Positions 20,863 through 32,200 of a DNA stretch of 64,000 nt are shown here, piece after piece. Source of the stretch: Litoditis marina (taxonomy: Eukaryota; Nematoda; Chromadorea; Rhabditida; Rhabditidae); contig OZ038435.1 of the NCBI GenBank assembly GCA_964036275.1, forward strand, positions 33,979,728 to 34,043,727, read 5' to 3'. Every line of letters starts with the position of its first letter. Within the stretch, counting starts at the first letter, position 1. The position numbers and the translations under genes were made by a program. A model generated the notes under the pieces. That model was not told the origin of the DNA and searched no databases. It was given only the letters and a program-made list of their open reading frames with translations.

Positions 20863-23800
20863 ATGAATTCCACTATCGATACAAGTTGGATGGAAATCGG
20901 AGTACATATCTACAATGTATTCTTCGCTGTCTCGTCCTTCTCTCTGTGTACACTCGCTATGTACCTTATTGCGAAACAGTGAGTTGAATGAAAATAGTAG
21001 ACAAACTATACTCTGTTCGATCAATCGATGTCCCTTTACAGTAATGCATTCGGTGAAACATCAAGGAGAATTTTTCTGACGAATAGTTCATTGGTTTGCT
21101 TTCGAACTTTCTGAGTTTGTAGTCTGTAGGTATGAGGGTGCAGAAGACACTTCGAAACCGCCAACTTACCGAACTTTGACCTGGAAGTTTGAGCATATTA
21201 CTGTAGAGGTATATGAGTAGGGGGTACAAACAATATAATAATAGGTGTACTCCACAAAATTCCCACACATGTTATCAAATGAATATCCACGAGAATAACC
21301 TCTAAAAAAAGGACAAGGGTTTACCCCCCCCCCCCCCCCCCCAAACGGGACGGGGTTATTACCCCCCCCCCCCCCCCCCCCCCCGTCTTCTGAAATGGGG
21401 AGCGGGTCCGCGGTTTAGGTGATTCTCAGGTTGATGACCCTGTCAATGAGCGTGTGAAGGATGATCAACACTAGGTTGGTCAATTCCAACTTCGAAATTT
21501 CAAACTCGACAACTATCCTATTTTCATCACAGTACGAATTCCCCTATCGATACAAGTTTGATGGAAACCGGAGTACATATCTACAATGTATTCTTTGCTG
21601 TCTCGTCCTTCTCTCTGTGTACACTCGTTATGTACCTTATTGCGAAACTTTTTCGAAGTTGGAATTGACCAACCTAGTCAGAAAAAATACCGTTCATCCC
21701 TATAGAAAAGCCATTATATTAAAAGTGAATTGAACGGTCAAGTAAAGTTAGCATTCTAATGAGGCATCGTGCACTTTGTCATTGCACGTTTTGGAGTTCT
21801 GAAGCGTTCAACATGCTTCACGTGACTGTGCAACTGACCAACAGTTTAGATGCTGAAAAGATTACTATGCATTAGCTCTACGTTTTGTGTCGTGATGCTG
21901 TTCAAGAATGGGAAGGCTGTTCCTCTAAATTTTAGTTCACACTATAAAGTTACGGGCAAGGTTTAGGCTTTTTCGTGAACACTCCACTCCAAACTCCAAA
22001 CTACACTCCAAACTATATGCACTCCAAACTGACACTCCAAACTCCACTCCACTCCAAACTCCAAACTATAGGACACTCCAAACTATATGACTCGTTTGGT
22101 TTTTTATGTTTTCACCGACACTTCATTTTGTTTCTAGTAGTCCGAGCAACTTCCAAGGTTACCAAATAGTTCTCTTCTACAATACGTGCAATCTCCTCAT
22201 AGCAGCCGTATTAGCTGTTTTTCTACAGGGAAGGTGAGTTAGTTCATGATGAACTACGGTTCTTATTCAGCAATGTCATTGTTGAGGTTGAATCACTTCA
22301 TTACTTCGGCCTGATTTTAACAAAAAATGAAGAGATATAATAAAACATTGTTTTTCTGTACCGTGCCAACAGACTGCTATCCTAGTTTATCTCACATCTC
22401 AGGAAAGACGTGTATTACACGCTTGAAACTTTTTCTCTATACTTGTGAGAACACAATACCGTTCCGCAATAATCTGGGTCACACGACAAATTTAAACTGC
22501 TCGAAAACGTTTCTAAATGTCTTTCATAGACTATGTAAGAACTTCGATCGAAAGTTGACAAAGTTGAAAAGTTTAAAGCTGGCCACATTCACCACTTCCA
22601 GGATTCTCAATACCCCCACGGTGTATGCTCTGCTGCCCATCGGTCCGTGCAGAAAATTCGGTCCGGAGGTAAACAGAAAGAGAAATGAAATGAGTTTCAA
22701 GATTTTCAAGATTTCAAGATTTATTCATTCACGTCATATTGTTGCAATATGGTGTTTCTTTATCGCCTTCCAAAGATTTTTATCTCTGCACATATCTTTT
22801 TTTTTACGAACGTCTTGTCTAGTTTTCTGCATTTCTACCGTATGAGTGGATGAAACATGAATGGGAAAGTAAATCAAGATGTAAAATACAATAAAATATA
22901 TACAACTTAGAAACCACCAAATCTCGCAACCTTTTTCGTGTCGTAAATGTCGCAACCTATTCCGTGTATAAGATGGGGAGTGACAAAATCAGCATTGTAG
23001 TTTGATCTCGAAACAGGTCAATTCACTAATTTTGACCAAAAGCAACGGGATCAAGCAACAAACATAGCGCGATACTGCAACTTTGGAATAATAGAATCCT
23101 ACAACAGTAAGAGAGTAGGTCTACGGAACGTTGATCTCAAACAGACAAAATTATACTGACTTCCTTGGTCAGATTGCGCTCACCACTCGCTCTGTTTTCT
23201 GACGGTGCCAGTTATAGTCGTTGCCAACGAAAAGGCGGGAGGGTACTGAATGTCTTACTTTCTGCTGTGTACGCACACATGTCTTCGATCCCAAATCTTG
23301 CCCATTGTGTGCCCTAATAGCGCAGTGAGCTAGAAATCTTTTGCTCGCAGGCTCGATTCCGGCGAGAGACAAAAAATTATAAATTTGGCACTCACTATAG
23401 TGTGCTCCATTCATAACTTTTCAACGTAGTAAGGTGAACATGATGTTATGGTTTTTAAAAAAGTAAATTAGAGTCCTAGTTCTTTGTCCGCATGGACAGT
23501 TCCAATTAAGATGTTTTGCAGAATAATGTTGCAAACTGTGCTTAATTAGTTAATGTATCTGTCACTATCTCTGGGGATGGATCGCGAGACGATAATAAAG
23601 TAATTGGAAATCTAATCAAATGTATCATTGTGCTTCCAAAGAGCAGAGAAAACTAGAGTTGCAACACATTAGAAGACAAAGCAGCAACAAAAAAGACAAA
23701 ATGTTAGCTTGTAAAGTTTAATAAAAGTTTGATAATATCAAACCACTCAGGACTATCGCATTTTCATCAGTCATTCTTTTTTATTCAATTATTACACTGT

Positions 23801-26800
23801 TTCAGCTCCTACAACATCAAGCGAAAGTTGCAGAATTGCTCATTTGTAAACCGTGTGAACTTTTTTTTGATTATACAATTCTATGGCAATTTTCACATAA
23901 TCCTAAATCGATTTATCACTCTTACTTAAAAAAAACTTTTTTTCCAGGTCTGCTTCGTCACGTACAACGTGTACACGGCCTCAGTTCTGAATGGTATCAC
24001 GAGCACCGCCCTCTGCATGCATTTTCGGTACTCTGTGATGAAGTTCCAAACGGTTCCCCGGAAAAGACTGATCAGGAATATCCTCATTTTTTCGTTGCCA
24101 CCACTTAGCATGCTGGTAGGTTTATTTCAAGATATTGTGATCCAAAGCTTGCCGATCATGTGCTCTAATAGCGCAGCCGTTAGCGCGCTGCTACGAATAT
24201 TTTACTCGCAGGTTCGATCCCGGCGAGAGACAGAAATTATTGTATTTGAAATTCATGAAAATCATGCTCAACTTGAAAATCAAAAATGCTTAAAAATTAG
24301 CAGTGTCCAACTTCGAAACTACCACAGTTCGGTGGATTCTTTTTTCTGAACAGAAAGTGGTTGGGCTTTTCATAACCCAATTTCTATCAAATAATTGGTA
24401 AATGTTCTGATCTTCTGTTTTTCGTACTATTTAATTTCTGCAAATCTGCATCATATTCCCGAGAGACAAACAACATACTAACCTCTGAAGCCTGAACGCT
24501 AGTAGATACGCGAGGAAAAAACCCAATATTGATATCAACTAGGGAATCTACTACTCGGAACGCGCTCTGTTAAAGAAGGACGATTATGTGGACCAATCCC
24601 GTGACATCGGTCCTTTAAACTGCAATTGAAAAATATATTGCGGTTTGAAGGACTGAAGCGTTGCGATTGGACCACATAATCGTCCTTCTTTAACTACAAA
24701 TTCGCGTTTGGTCGAAACTGTATTGCAACAAATCTAGAGACATAGTGTGCCCCGAAGAGACGTCAGACGACGAGAGGGCAAATCAATATATATATGACAG
24801 CCACGCTGTATAAACAGTAATTTACTGTTTTGCAACGGCGCTTGTTCTGAGTAGTGTTTCGGGTTACGGTAGCTGAAGTATTGACGCGGGCGACGGTTAT
24901 TCTTAAATTTCATATTGAATGTTAGAAACTTAATAAATTAAACTTTTACCAAAAATAAAATACTTCAACTAAGTACTTCTGAAATACTTATACATTTATT
25001 GTCATTTTGTACAACTATTGTTGTTAGGCAATCGCGATTTGATGAATAAAATATTTCCTCATACGGGTACCCCCACAAACACGGTGGGCACCTGCCGGGG
25101 CATGGTAAAAATCCCCCCTTCCTCCCCACGTGGGTCACGGGTTCGGGTCATTGGGTCATAAGGATTTAAGGCACAGCAGAATCACAGGAGAGTCCCCATC
25201 TTCACCACGTGTGCTCCTTGAGTTGGTTCTCTTGCAATACTGGACGTGGTTTTTAGTCTGTATTGAACAAAAGCTCGCAGGAAGTGGATAGCTGAGTCTC
25301 GTGCAAAAGGGACGCGCGTCAAAAATTGGAAATTGCCCTGTCCTCGACTCTCTTGCGGCTGGAATACAAGATGTAAACTAGCGAAAATCTCCAAGGGTAG
25401 CCAATAACTGTCTCAACAGTGGCCGATTAGACAGAGGTCACCGATCAATACCTTGGTTTGGTAGGTATTTTTTTTATGAAAGGAGGCCTGTGAACAACAA
25501 CACACTATATGATACAGTTAGGTACGCATCGCTTATGGACTGGAAATAAGAATGAATAAATTCACTAATTTCGTCTATTTATACCATTAAGGTACACATA
25601 AGCGACACGCACCATTAAAACTATCCTCATACGGGTACCCCCACACATGGTGGGCACCTGCGGTGGCAGGGTAAAAATCCCCCCTTCCTCCCCACGTGGG
25701 TCACGGGTTCGGTCATTGGGTCATAAGGATTGAAAGCACAGCAGAATCATAGGAAAGTCCCCTCGTCAACCCCGATCACTAAAGAGCTTGATCCAAGAGA
25801 CATCTGACGTGGTTAGGTAGTCGTCATCTCGAGGAGCTCGATAGAAAGGGCATCAGAAAGTCTTAGATGGCAAAAGGGGACGCGCGTCAAAAATTGGAAA
25901 GAGCCTTTGTCCTCAACTCTTTGCGGCTTGAATACAAGTTCTCTTATTCCGACTTGGTTAGGTAGTCATCATCAAGTAGAAACATGTAGACAGGCAAGAG
26001 TCTCAAGGGTAACCAATAACTGTGTCACAAGTGGCCGATTGAACACAGGTCACCAATCAATACCGTGGTTTTGGGTATTTTGTGAAAGGAGACATATGAA
26101 CAACAACACACAATATAACATAGCCAGGAACGCACTGCTTACGGACAAGGAAATGAGAATGAATAAATCCACTAATTTCGTCTAAATATACCTAGGTAGA
26201 TACACATAAGCAGCACGCACCATTTTGAAGCTTACACAGGTCACCAATCAATACCGTGGTTTTGGGTATTTATTTTGAATACAGCTCCCATATAAACGCC
26301 AGTGTGTCGTATCTAGTACAGGTTACGCGAATGCCGCAAGCGTGGGAATATACCATAGAGTCGCGTGAATACCGTAAGACCTTGGAAAACTACTAGATTA
26401 TTTTTCAGAGCTAGCGTATCTACTAGCGTTCCGGCTTCAGAGCAGTGCTAATTCAAAAAGTGAAAGATGAAACATTGACAATTACGGAAGAACATTGACC
26501 AGGGCTTGAAGAAAGACGAATATGCGGTCCAATCGCAACGCTTCCGTCCTTTAAACTGCAATACATTTTTTTATTTTGCAGTTTAACGGACCATTGACAC
26601 GGAATTCGTCCATATAATGGTTCTTCTTTAATGCTGTTAGTCAATAGCACAGTCACGTGAAACATGTTCAACACAGCAGAACTCGGAAACGTGCAATGAC
26701 AAAGTGCACGATTCCTCAATAGAATGCTAACTTCACATGAATATTCAACTTCCACTACAGTGGTAAACATGAGGCCTATCATAGTTCAATCATGCGCATG

Positions 26801-28233
26801 TCTAGTTCGAATGAAACTCACAGGGTCACTTCGGCGTTTTCTCATAGCCTTGCTACTAGAAATATATCTGAGTACGTATGCAAACACATCCCGGTTCCTT
26901 CATCCCATCCTGCGTCTCCTGCGTTAGCGTGTTATTTCGCAAATCTCATATCCCCGCGGGGTGTTAGAGCAGAAAAACAGCGTGTATTTGAGGAGACGCA
27001 GGTTGGGATGAAATGGCCGGGATGTTCATACATACGGCCTCTGTATCATTTTCGATATGATTCCTTTGAAAAAGGACTATTATGTTGACCAATCCCGTGA
27101 CATTGGTCCTTTGAACTGCAATTGAAAAGTGTATTGCGGTTTAAAGAACTGGAGCGTTACGATTGGACCACATAATCGTCCTTCTTTAAGTGGTTGTAAA
27201 CGGGTGAAATTGTGTATGTTTTCAGATCACCACCCACCTGGCCCCGTTCCAGTTTGAAAAGGTGATGGAAGTCACTAAGGCAAAGTATCCCGAATACGAC
27301 CTCGCGGCATACGGTAGATTCGGCGGATTTCCCTCCGTTCAAGACCCAATATTCGAGATCAATACCATGATGTTGCTACTAGCCGCCTACATTGTACCGA
27401 TTCTCATATTCTACTGGAGAAGAAAGATTCTGTGCATTCTTTCTGCCAACCAACACACGTTGTCGCCCAAAACACTACAATCTTCGAGGATCATGGTGAA
27501 AGTTGGTTTTTGGTGACACCTTTTTGACGACTGCATTCGTCGTAACACAGTTTTAGAAAGTTGATGGAAATTTCGCCCTATCGGATTTCGCCCTGGAGAA
27601 TTATACTTTTGAACCTATGCATGAGTATAAATAAAAACAAAGTATGAATAAATGTTTAACAACTGCGTGATACGAAGTAGGTAAAGGTAAACCAAGTAAC
27701 TTTGATGTGAGCAGGTAAGAATAACAGTAGAAAGTTTACATCATGACTCATACCCATCAAAAACGAATGTTCGAAGGAATAATTGTGAATTGAAGGAAAA
27801 GTCAATTGCACAGTCACGTGAAACATGATAAACACAGCAGAACTCAGAAACGTGCAATGACAAAGTGCATGATGCCGCATTAGGATGCTAACTTCACGTG
27901 TGACTGTTCAATTCACTTCTAGTATTTATCGTTCCGTTGCTGCCTTGCTCTAACAGAGATCCATTTCAGGCTCTGACCTACCAATCGTTGCTGCCAGTCA
28001 TAGCCTATATCCCCAACATAACCCATTTCCTACTCGTATCCATCTTCGAATATCGTCTCCAAATAACCGAGTATACCCCCACCCTGACCAGCAATATACC
28101 CTGCGTACTCGACCCGCTCATTACCATGTATTTTCTCGCTCCCTACAGATCTTGGGTCCTCAAAAAGTTTGGCAGATCATCTCAAACAACAGTGAAAGTC
28201 ATACCAGCGTCCAGTAATAATGGAAGTCGATAA
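20863..28233 (+). CDS. Serpentine chemoreceptor, Srd-like
   Basis: Six exons in phase: 20863-20978, 22138-22233, 22602-22668, 23948-24115, 27226-27501, 27970-28233; 328 residues, the usual length for the family. Transmembrane segments are visible in order: EIGVHIYNVFFAVSSF; IVLFYNTCNLLIAAVLAVF; a loop-TM3 with IGPCRKFGPE then VCFVTYNVYTASVLNG; ILIFSLPPLSML; MMLLLAAYIVPILIFYW; SLLPVIAYIPNITHFLLV; and a C-terminal segment before MYFLAPYR. The GPC.(Y/F)FGP signature and (M/V)KALTYQSLLPVIAY resemble nematode Srd receptors. Expected role: chemosensory G-protein-coupled receptor. TTTCCAG at 20811-20818 may be the trans-splice site. Introns are packed with repeats. Alternative: another Str-superfamily class. 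Confidence 0.82.
21324..21384. repeat. Two long poly-C tracts
   Basis: 19 consecutive C (21324-21342) and 23 consecutive C (21362-21384), separated by AAACGGGACGGGGTTATTA. They lie in intron 1 of the Srd-like gene. The minus strand is G-rich and could form quadruplexes. Confidence 0.9.
21470..21678. mobile_element. Receptor exon 1 copy inside perfect 28 bp inverted repeats
   Basis: Inverted repeats 21470-21497 (ACTAGGTTGGTCAATTCCAA...) and 21651-21678 are exact complements. Between them, 21533-21650 is a third copy of the receptor exon 1; the ATG is lost (ACGAATTCC instead of ATGAATTCC) and there is no donor after GCGAAACTT. It looks like a MITE-type element that picked up a fragment of the neighbouring gene. 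No matching target duplication was found by eye. Confidence 0.7.
21975..22090. repeat. ACTCCAAACT tandem repeat
   Basis: About ten irregular copies of CACTCCAAACT in intron 1 of the Srd-like gene. Confidence 0.8.
22690..22835 (-). mobile_element. RTE-type LINE 3' end fragment
   Basis: On the minus strand the frame reads MCRDKNLWKAIKKHHIATI, matching the C terminus of the 4471-5583 element, followed by AATAAATCTTGAAATCTTG, the same 3' tail type. Lies in intron 3 of the Srd-like gene. Confidence 0.8.
23212..23403 (+). mobile_element. tRNA-like MITE
   Basis: From TTATAGTCGTTGCC to CACTCACTATAG, with A box TAGCGCAGTGAGC and B box GGCTCGATTCC. In Srd intron 3. Confidence 0.7.
24125..24240 (+). 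mobile_element. tRNA-like MITE, partial
   Basis: Only the tRNA-like half is present: TAGCGCAGCCGTTAGCGC and GGTTCGATCCC, followed by the conserved GGCGAGAGACAGAAATTAT. Confidence 0.65.
25055..26220. repeat. Two direct repeats of about 550 bp
   Basis: 25055-25620 and 25625-26220 share in order CCTCATACGGGTACCCCC, CCCCACGTGGGTCACGGG, GGACGCGCGTCAAAAATTGG, CGGAAC-poor spacer, ATCAATACC(T/G)TGG and ACACATAAGC(G/A)(A/G)CACGCACCATT. A third partial copy of the ATCAATACC block is at 26235-26275. Probably tandemly inserted 3' parts of one repeat family; no terminal inverted repeats recognised. Confidence 0.75.
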
Positions 28234-29256
28234 GTTAGTCGGTGACCGTAAAAATGTATTGACAAACGACATAATTCAGACAAATGTTAGAACTTTTTTT
28301 TTCACTTTTTCGATTTTGACAGCGATTTCACGTGAAACAAACAATTTCACAATCTTTTTGGCCTAAATATAACAAAAACTAGAATTGCTATTATTATACG
28401 AGGTATAGTAATGTGTGTGTGATTACCAGAATGCTTCAGTTTTTCGTATTAGAGATTATAGAGTCAATTGAGAACTAAATGGAATTCCGGGATTCGAATT
28501 TAGCAGATTGGACTACCGGAATTGAACCATAGCTTTCACATCATTTCCTTTTCCTTTTCGAAGTTCGTATTAGAAGGAATGCATATAAGGCGTTGCCCAG
28601 AAAATTATGGGAGTACATCTAGTCCCAAACAGCTGTGTTGTAGTTTGATCGGGTCATACTTGAAGCTTAAGTGAGCTATTCGCTCTTCAGAGCAACGCAG
28701 CTTCTCCGAATGACGATATCGTAACGTATTTGTTATAAATGTCTCAACATGGCACCCGAAAACCACACGAAAAAAGTAATAATCAATAATTCATTTGCTC
28801 ATATGCATGAGAACCGACTTCAATCAAAAATCACCTAACTACATGAAAAGTGATTTTGTTCATATGTAAATTTGTTGAAATTGTACTCTTGTTTCCATTC
28901 GTTACCAGTTTTACTTAGAGAACTGTTTCTGTTTTGTATATAACATTTTTGATTGTTCTGCAGATGAACGTGTCATTTTTTTCATGTTTTACATTTATTC
29001 TATAGATGTGGCAGCAAATTGCTCAGCAATCAACAAGTGCGGCGGTTGGTGACCACCGATTAAGAGAGACAACCAAGGGAAACGGTTACCAACAACCATA
29101 GACCCAACCAAACTATTAATAATTGTTTTTCTCTAAATATAAAAATCTGACTCATATTCCCATTGAAAATGCTCTGTATGTTTTCATGGACCAGTTGTGC
29201 AAATAAAGCCGTCATACCATTAGCCGAGTCCGTTGGTTAGAATTTCATTGATTACT
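28234..29256. other. Intergenic region, one possible terminal exon
   Basis: Between the Srd-like stop codon and the Cys-rich surface protein gene. Apart from a short GTAGTTTGATC motif near 28640 and the possible exon at 29006-29101 nothing is recognised. Confidence 0.5.
29006..29101 (+). other. Possible terminal coding exon
   Basis: After an acceptor-like TTTATTCTATAG the frame runs MWQQIAQQSTSAAVGD... to a TAG at 29099-29101, and AATAAA follows at 29202-29207. The composition looks coding, but no upstream partner exon was found. A GTAATA donor inside the last Srd exon could connect in a different frame. It could be a small ORF, an alternative Srd 3' end, or chance. Confidence 0.3.
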
Positions 29257-32200
29257 ATGAAATCTGTAATTATCGCTATTTATTTCGGTAGGTTTTCGCA
29301 TTTCCGTTTTCGCGTAAATTCTTTATTTCCAAGTGAACTCCTGTAGTTACACTTACTTTTTGTATTGCTACACAAACGTGGAGGCGAATAGAGCTGGTAA
29401 AGTACAACTAACTAAAAAACAGAGTGCCATTTGTAACCTCTTACAATGGGAAATAACAAAAATTGTGCCCTGAACATTAATCATTCTCCGATGTAGTAGC
29501 AATTTAAACAACCTCTCGAGCAACAAAGTTTCTCATTGTTTTTTAATGATCTGCTACTATTTTAACACAAACTTATAATGACTTCGTTCCACATGAATAT
29601 GCAAAAAGTTAACTTTATACATTGAAAAGTTATATGTATACAAACATTTACTTTTATTTGTCTAAGGTCTTTGTTTCGGGGAGCCGCAATGTCCACGCAA
29701 CTCTCTTCCCTTCGACTACCAGTCTTGTGACCCCGATAAGAGATCTCAGTGCCCCTCCGGGTTCACCTGCAGGTATAGTCTGTTCCACACACTATAACCC
29801 TCTACAGTAACACAGTTGAACTTGTAGGTGTTTTTTTTTAAAGTGCTCGGGGTCTTCGAAGCCGTCATACTTTGTTATTGTGTGCGCAATCATCAGATCT
29901 ACTAAAAATGGGATTTTATGTTTATTCTGGAAAATATTGTTTTTACTATAGTTTCGGTCAGTCCTACTGAGACTTGGCAGCGTGCCAATGAGTTTTCCAG
30001 GCTATTTTTTACCACTTCGGAGATTTTCAAACAACTGAAAACCTCGATTAGCGGTTGTTCAGTTCCGAAAGAACACATAAATAACAACATTCCTCAGAGT
30101 ACTTATGTCACCCGTAAGAAATGATCATTCAAAAATCTTGGCACGATGCCAATGGGTCTTAGTGGGAATGAAACGAACTATATTACACCGGTTACTGAGA
30201 AGGGTTACTGATTTGCAGACTTCACCCAACCTTTAAGGTTTAGCTTCGAGCGCCTAATCTTTCAGATACGCATCTCTGGGCTAATAAGAACGATACCTAA
30301 GTAGTCAATCGACAATCTTGTAAACCACTGGATTGGAGAGAATGAGTGAACCAATTATGTTTTAATTAGAAAACTAACCGACTAGTGGTTAAAATCAAAA
30401 GGTAACTTTTCAGTAACCAATCTTCATTTCAGAAAAGGATCGAATCCTGCTGAACCCGACACATCAGTCTATCTATGCTGCGAGAGTGCAGATATGACTG
30501 TGGCAGAATGTACGTAACACTCATTTTCTAGCGTTATCCTAATTTTACATTTTTCACGTTGGTTTTGAGTTGATGGAAACAGTGGTGTTCCCACGCACCC
30601 GAAACGTACTTTGCATTCTGTAAACTTTACACGAACACGCTGCATGTCAGTTCTGATCAAGGTAATATTTTGAACTAATCCACATCGATCTTCGAGGATT
30701 GAGGACTTCGATGTGAGAATCTCTTATTACTATAAATACATTAGGAAGAAACTTCGAGAATAATTCGAGGAACCGTGCCTTAACGGGGCCTAAACCTTAA
30801 CTTTATTCTTCTAAATCTATGTGTTTAGGGTTCACGGAGGCAATGATAGCTCCTCAAGTCTTCCCGCAGTCTCCACAACAGACTCTGAAAACGGTTTGTG
30901 CGCTCTGTCGGCTATTTTTTCGTTCACATCCCATATCCCAAGTTTCACAAATAGTGACAAAATGTTCCTTCCATCTTTCATCTTCATTAATGTTCCTTTC
31001 ATCAGTTTCGAAAAACCACTTTATAGCAAAAAGAAAAAAGTGAACCTTTACGTCTTCACCCTGAAAAATGAACATTACTTCCAAATGGACGTTCAGGAAT
31101 GTCATTGAAAAGTCACCTGGCTCAGGTGAATTTTCTATCTCTCCCAGATTTCTTAGTTTCAGGTTCAACTCACGCCACTCGAACCATCTACCGTATTCCC
31201 CAAGATTCACATAGGGGATGAGATAGTCGTGTTGACCTATCCGAACTACGTCACTGGAATGGTTCAATCGATAGAATTCAACACCCCACCGGCGGCCGGC
31301 GGTTACATACATGTCATGACTGTTGTCGGTTGGTTATTACAGTACATTACAGAATACAATACAATACAATACAATACAATACAATACAATAAAACAAAAG
31401 TTGTATTGGTGGTGAAAAAGAAGATTCCAGGAAGACAACTGTATCCTCTACGAGGCTGGCTGTTACACTTTGGTAACTATTCTCTTGGGCATAGTTTTCA
31501 GCCGTACATTACTTTATTCATAAAGTTCACACGATGTACAAATAAAACGTAGCTGCACGTAGATGGTGGCCGATTGAACATAGGCTTGGTTGCTGCTTGA
31601 ATCATGTGAAAAACCATCCGATTCTTTCTCATGTGAAAAGTGAATGGCGTGTTATACCATATTATGGTGGAATATGGTAAAAAATTCTATGGCATAAAAG
31701 GTACATTTAATGCCATACTTTCCTCACCATATTCCACCATACTATGGTATATTAGGCCATTCATTTTTCACCTATGTTAATGCGATGTGTGCACATTGCG
31801 TTGTTTCTTGACCCATTACCAGACTGTTGCATTTTCTTCAGAATACCACTTTTCCAGATGGAGGTTACGATCCGTTCGGTGTGTTTTTCAACTACAATCT
31901 TCTGTCCAGTGGTTCCTCTGTGGTTACTGTAACCGGGTCCCAGGACGCTGGAGCACGATTCGCTGTCTACCTGGACAACTCGACTTCTGTACCGAAACGA
32001 GATTCTTGTGAGATGATGTCAGATTACTTTGTGTAACGAGAATTTCAGAAGCATGAACATTTAAACTGAGAATGGCTAGAGGTCGAACGGCTACATTTGA
32101 GAAGACGACAAGTTAAAAAAATGTGCCTGTAAATTAAGCAGGAGCAAGCTACTGAACGAAACAAAAATGAAACAAAAATTAATAGTTGTACAGTTTCCGT

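Larger units (their letters stand above)
11134..21053. repeat. Tandem segmental duplication, unit 2
   Basis: Second unit of the direct duplication. Homology to unit 1 ends near 21053, just after a TTACAG that follows receptor exon 1; beyond that the sequence continues into the rest of the receptor gene. Unit 2 has its own insertions, notably a LINE fragment at about 18345-19295. Confidence 0.85.
24116..27225 (+). other. Srd intron 4, repeat-filled
   Basis: 3.1 kb intron made almost entirely of repeats: a partial tRNA-like element (24125-24240), three AGGACGATTATGTGG foldbacks (24570-24695, 26510-26632, 27066-27190), two direct repeats of about 550 bp (25055-26220), a CACGTGA MITE (26637-26762) and a GTACGTATGCTAG foldback (26870-27040). 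No exon seen. Confidence 0.75.

Noticed and set aside
30854..31312. 152-codon minus-strand frame
   Set aside because: Antisense shadow of exons 5 and 6 of the Cys-rich surface protein and their intron; the plus-strand exons have matching phases and splice sites.
31620..31770. Regulatory palindrome (TACCATATTATGGTGGAATATGG)
   Set aside because: An inverted repeat with CACTTTTCACATG-type ends in an intron; it looks like another small MITE and nothing supports a regulatory role.
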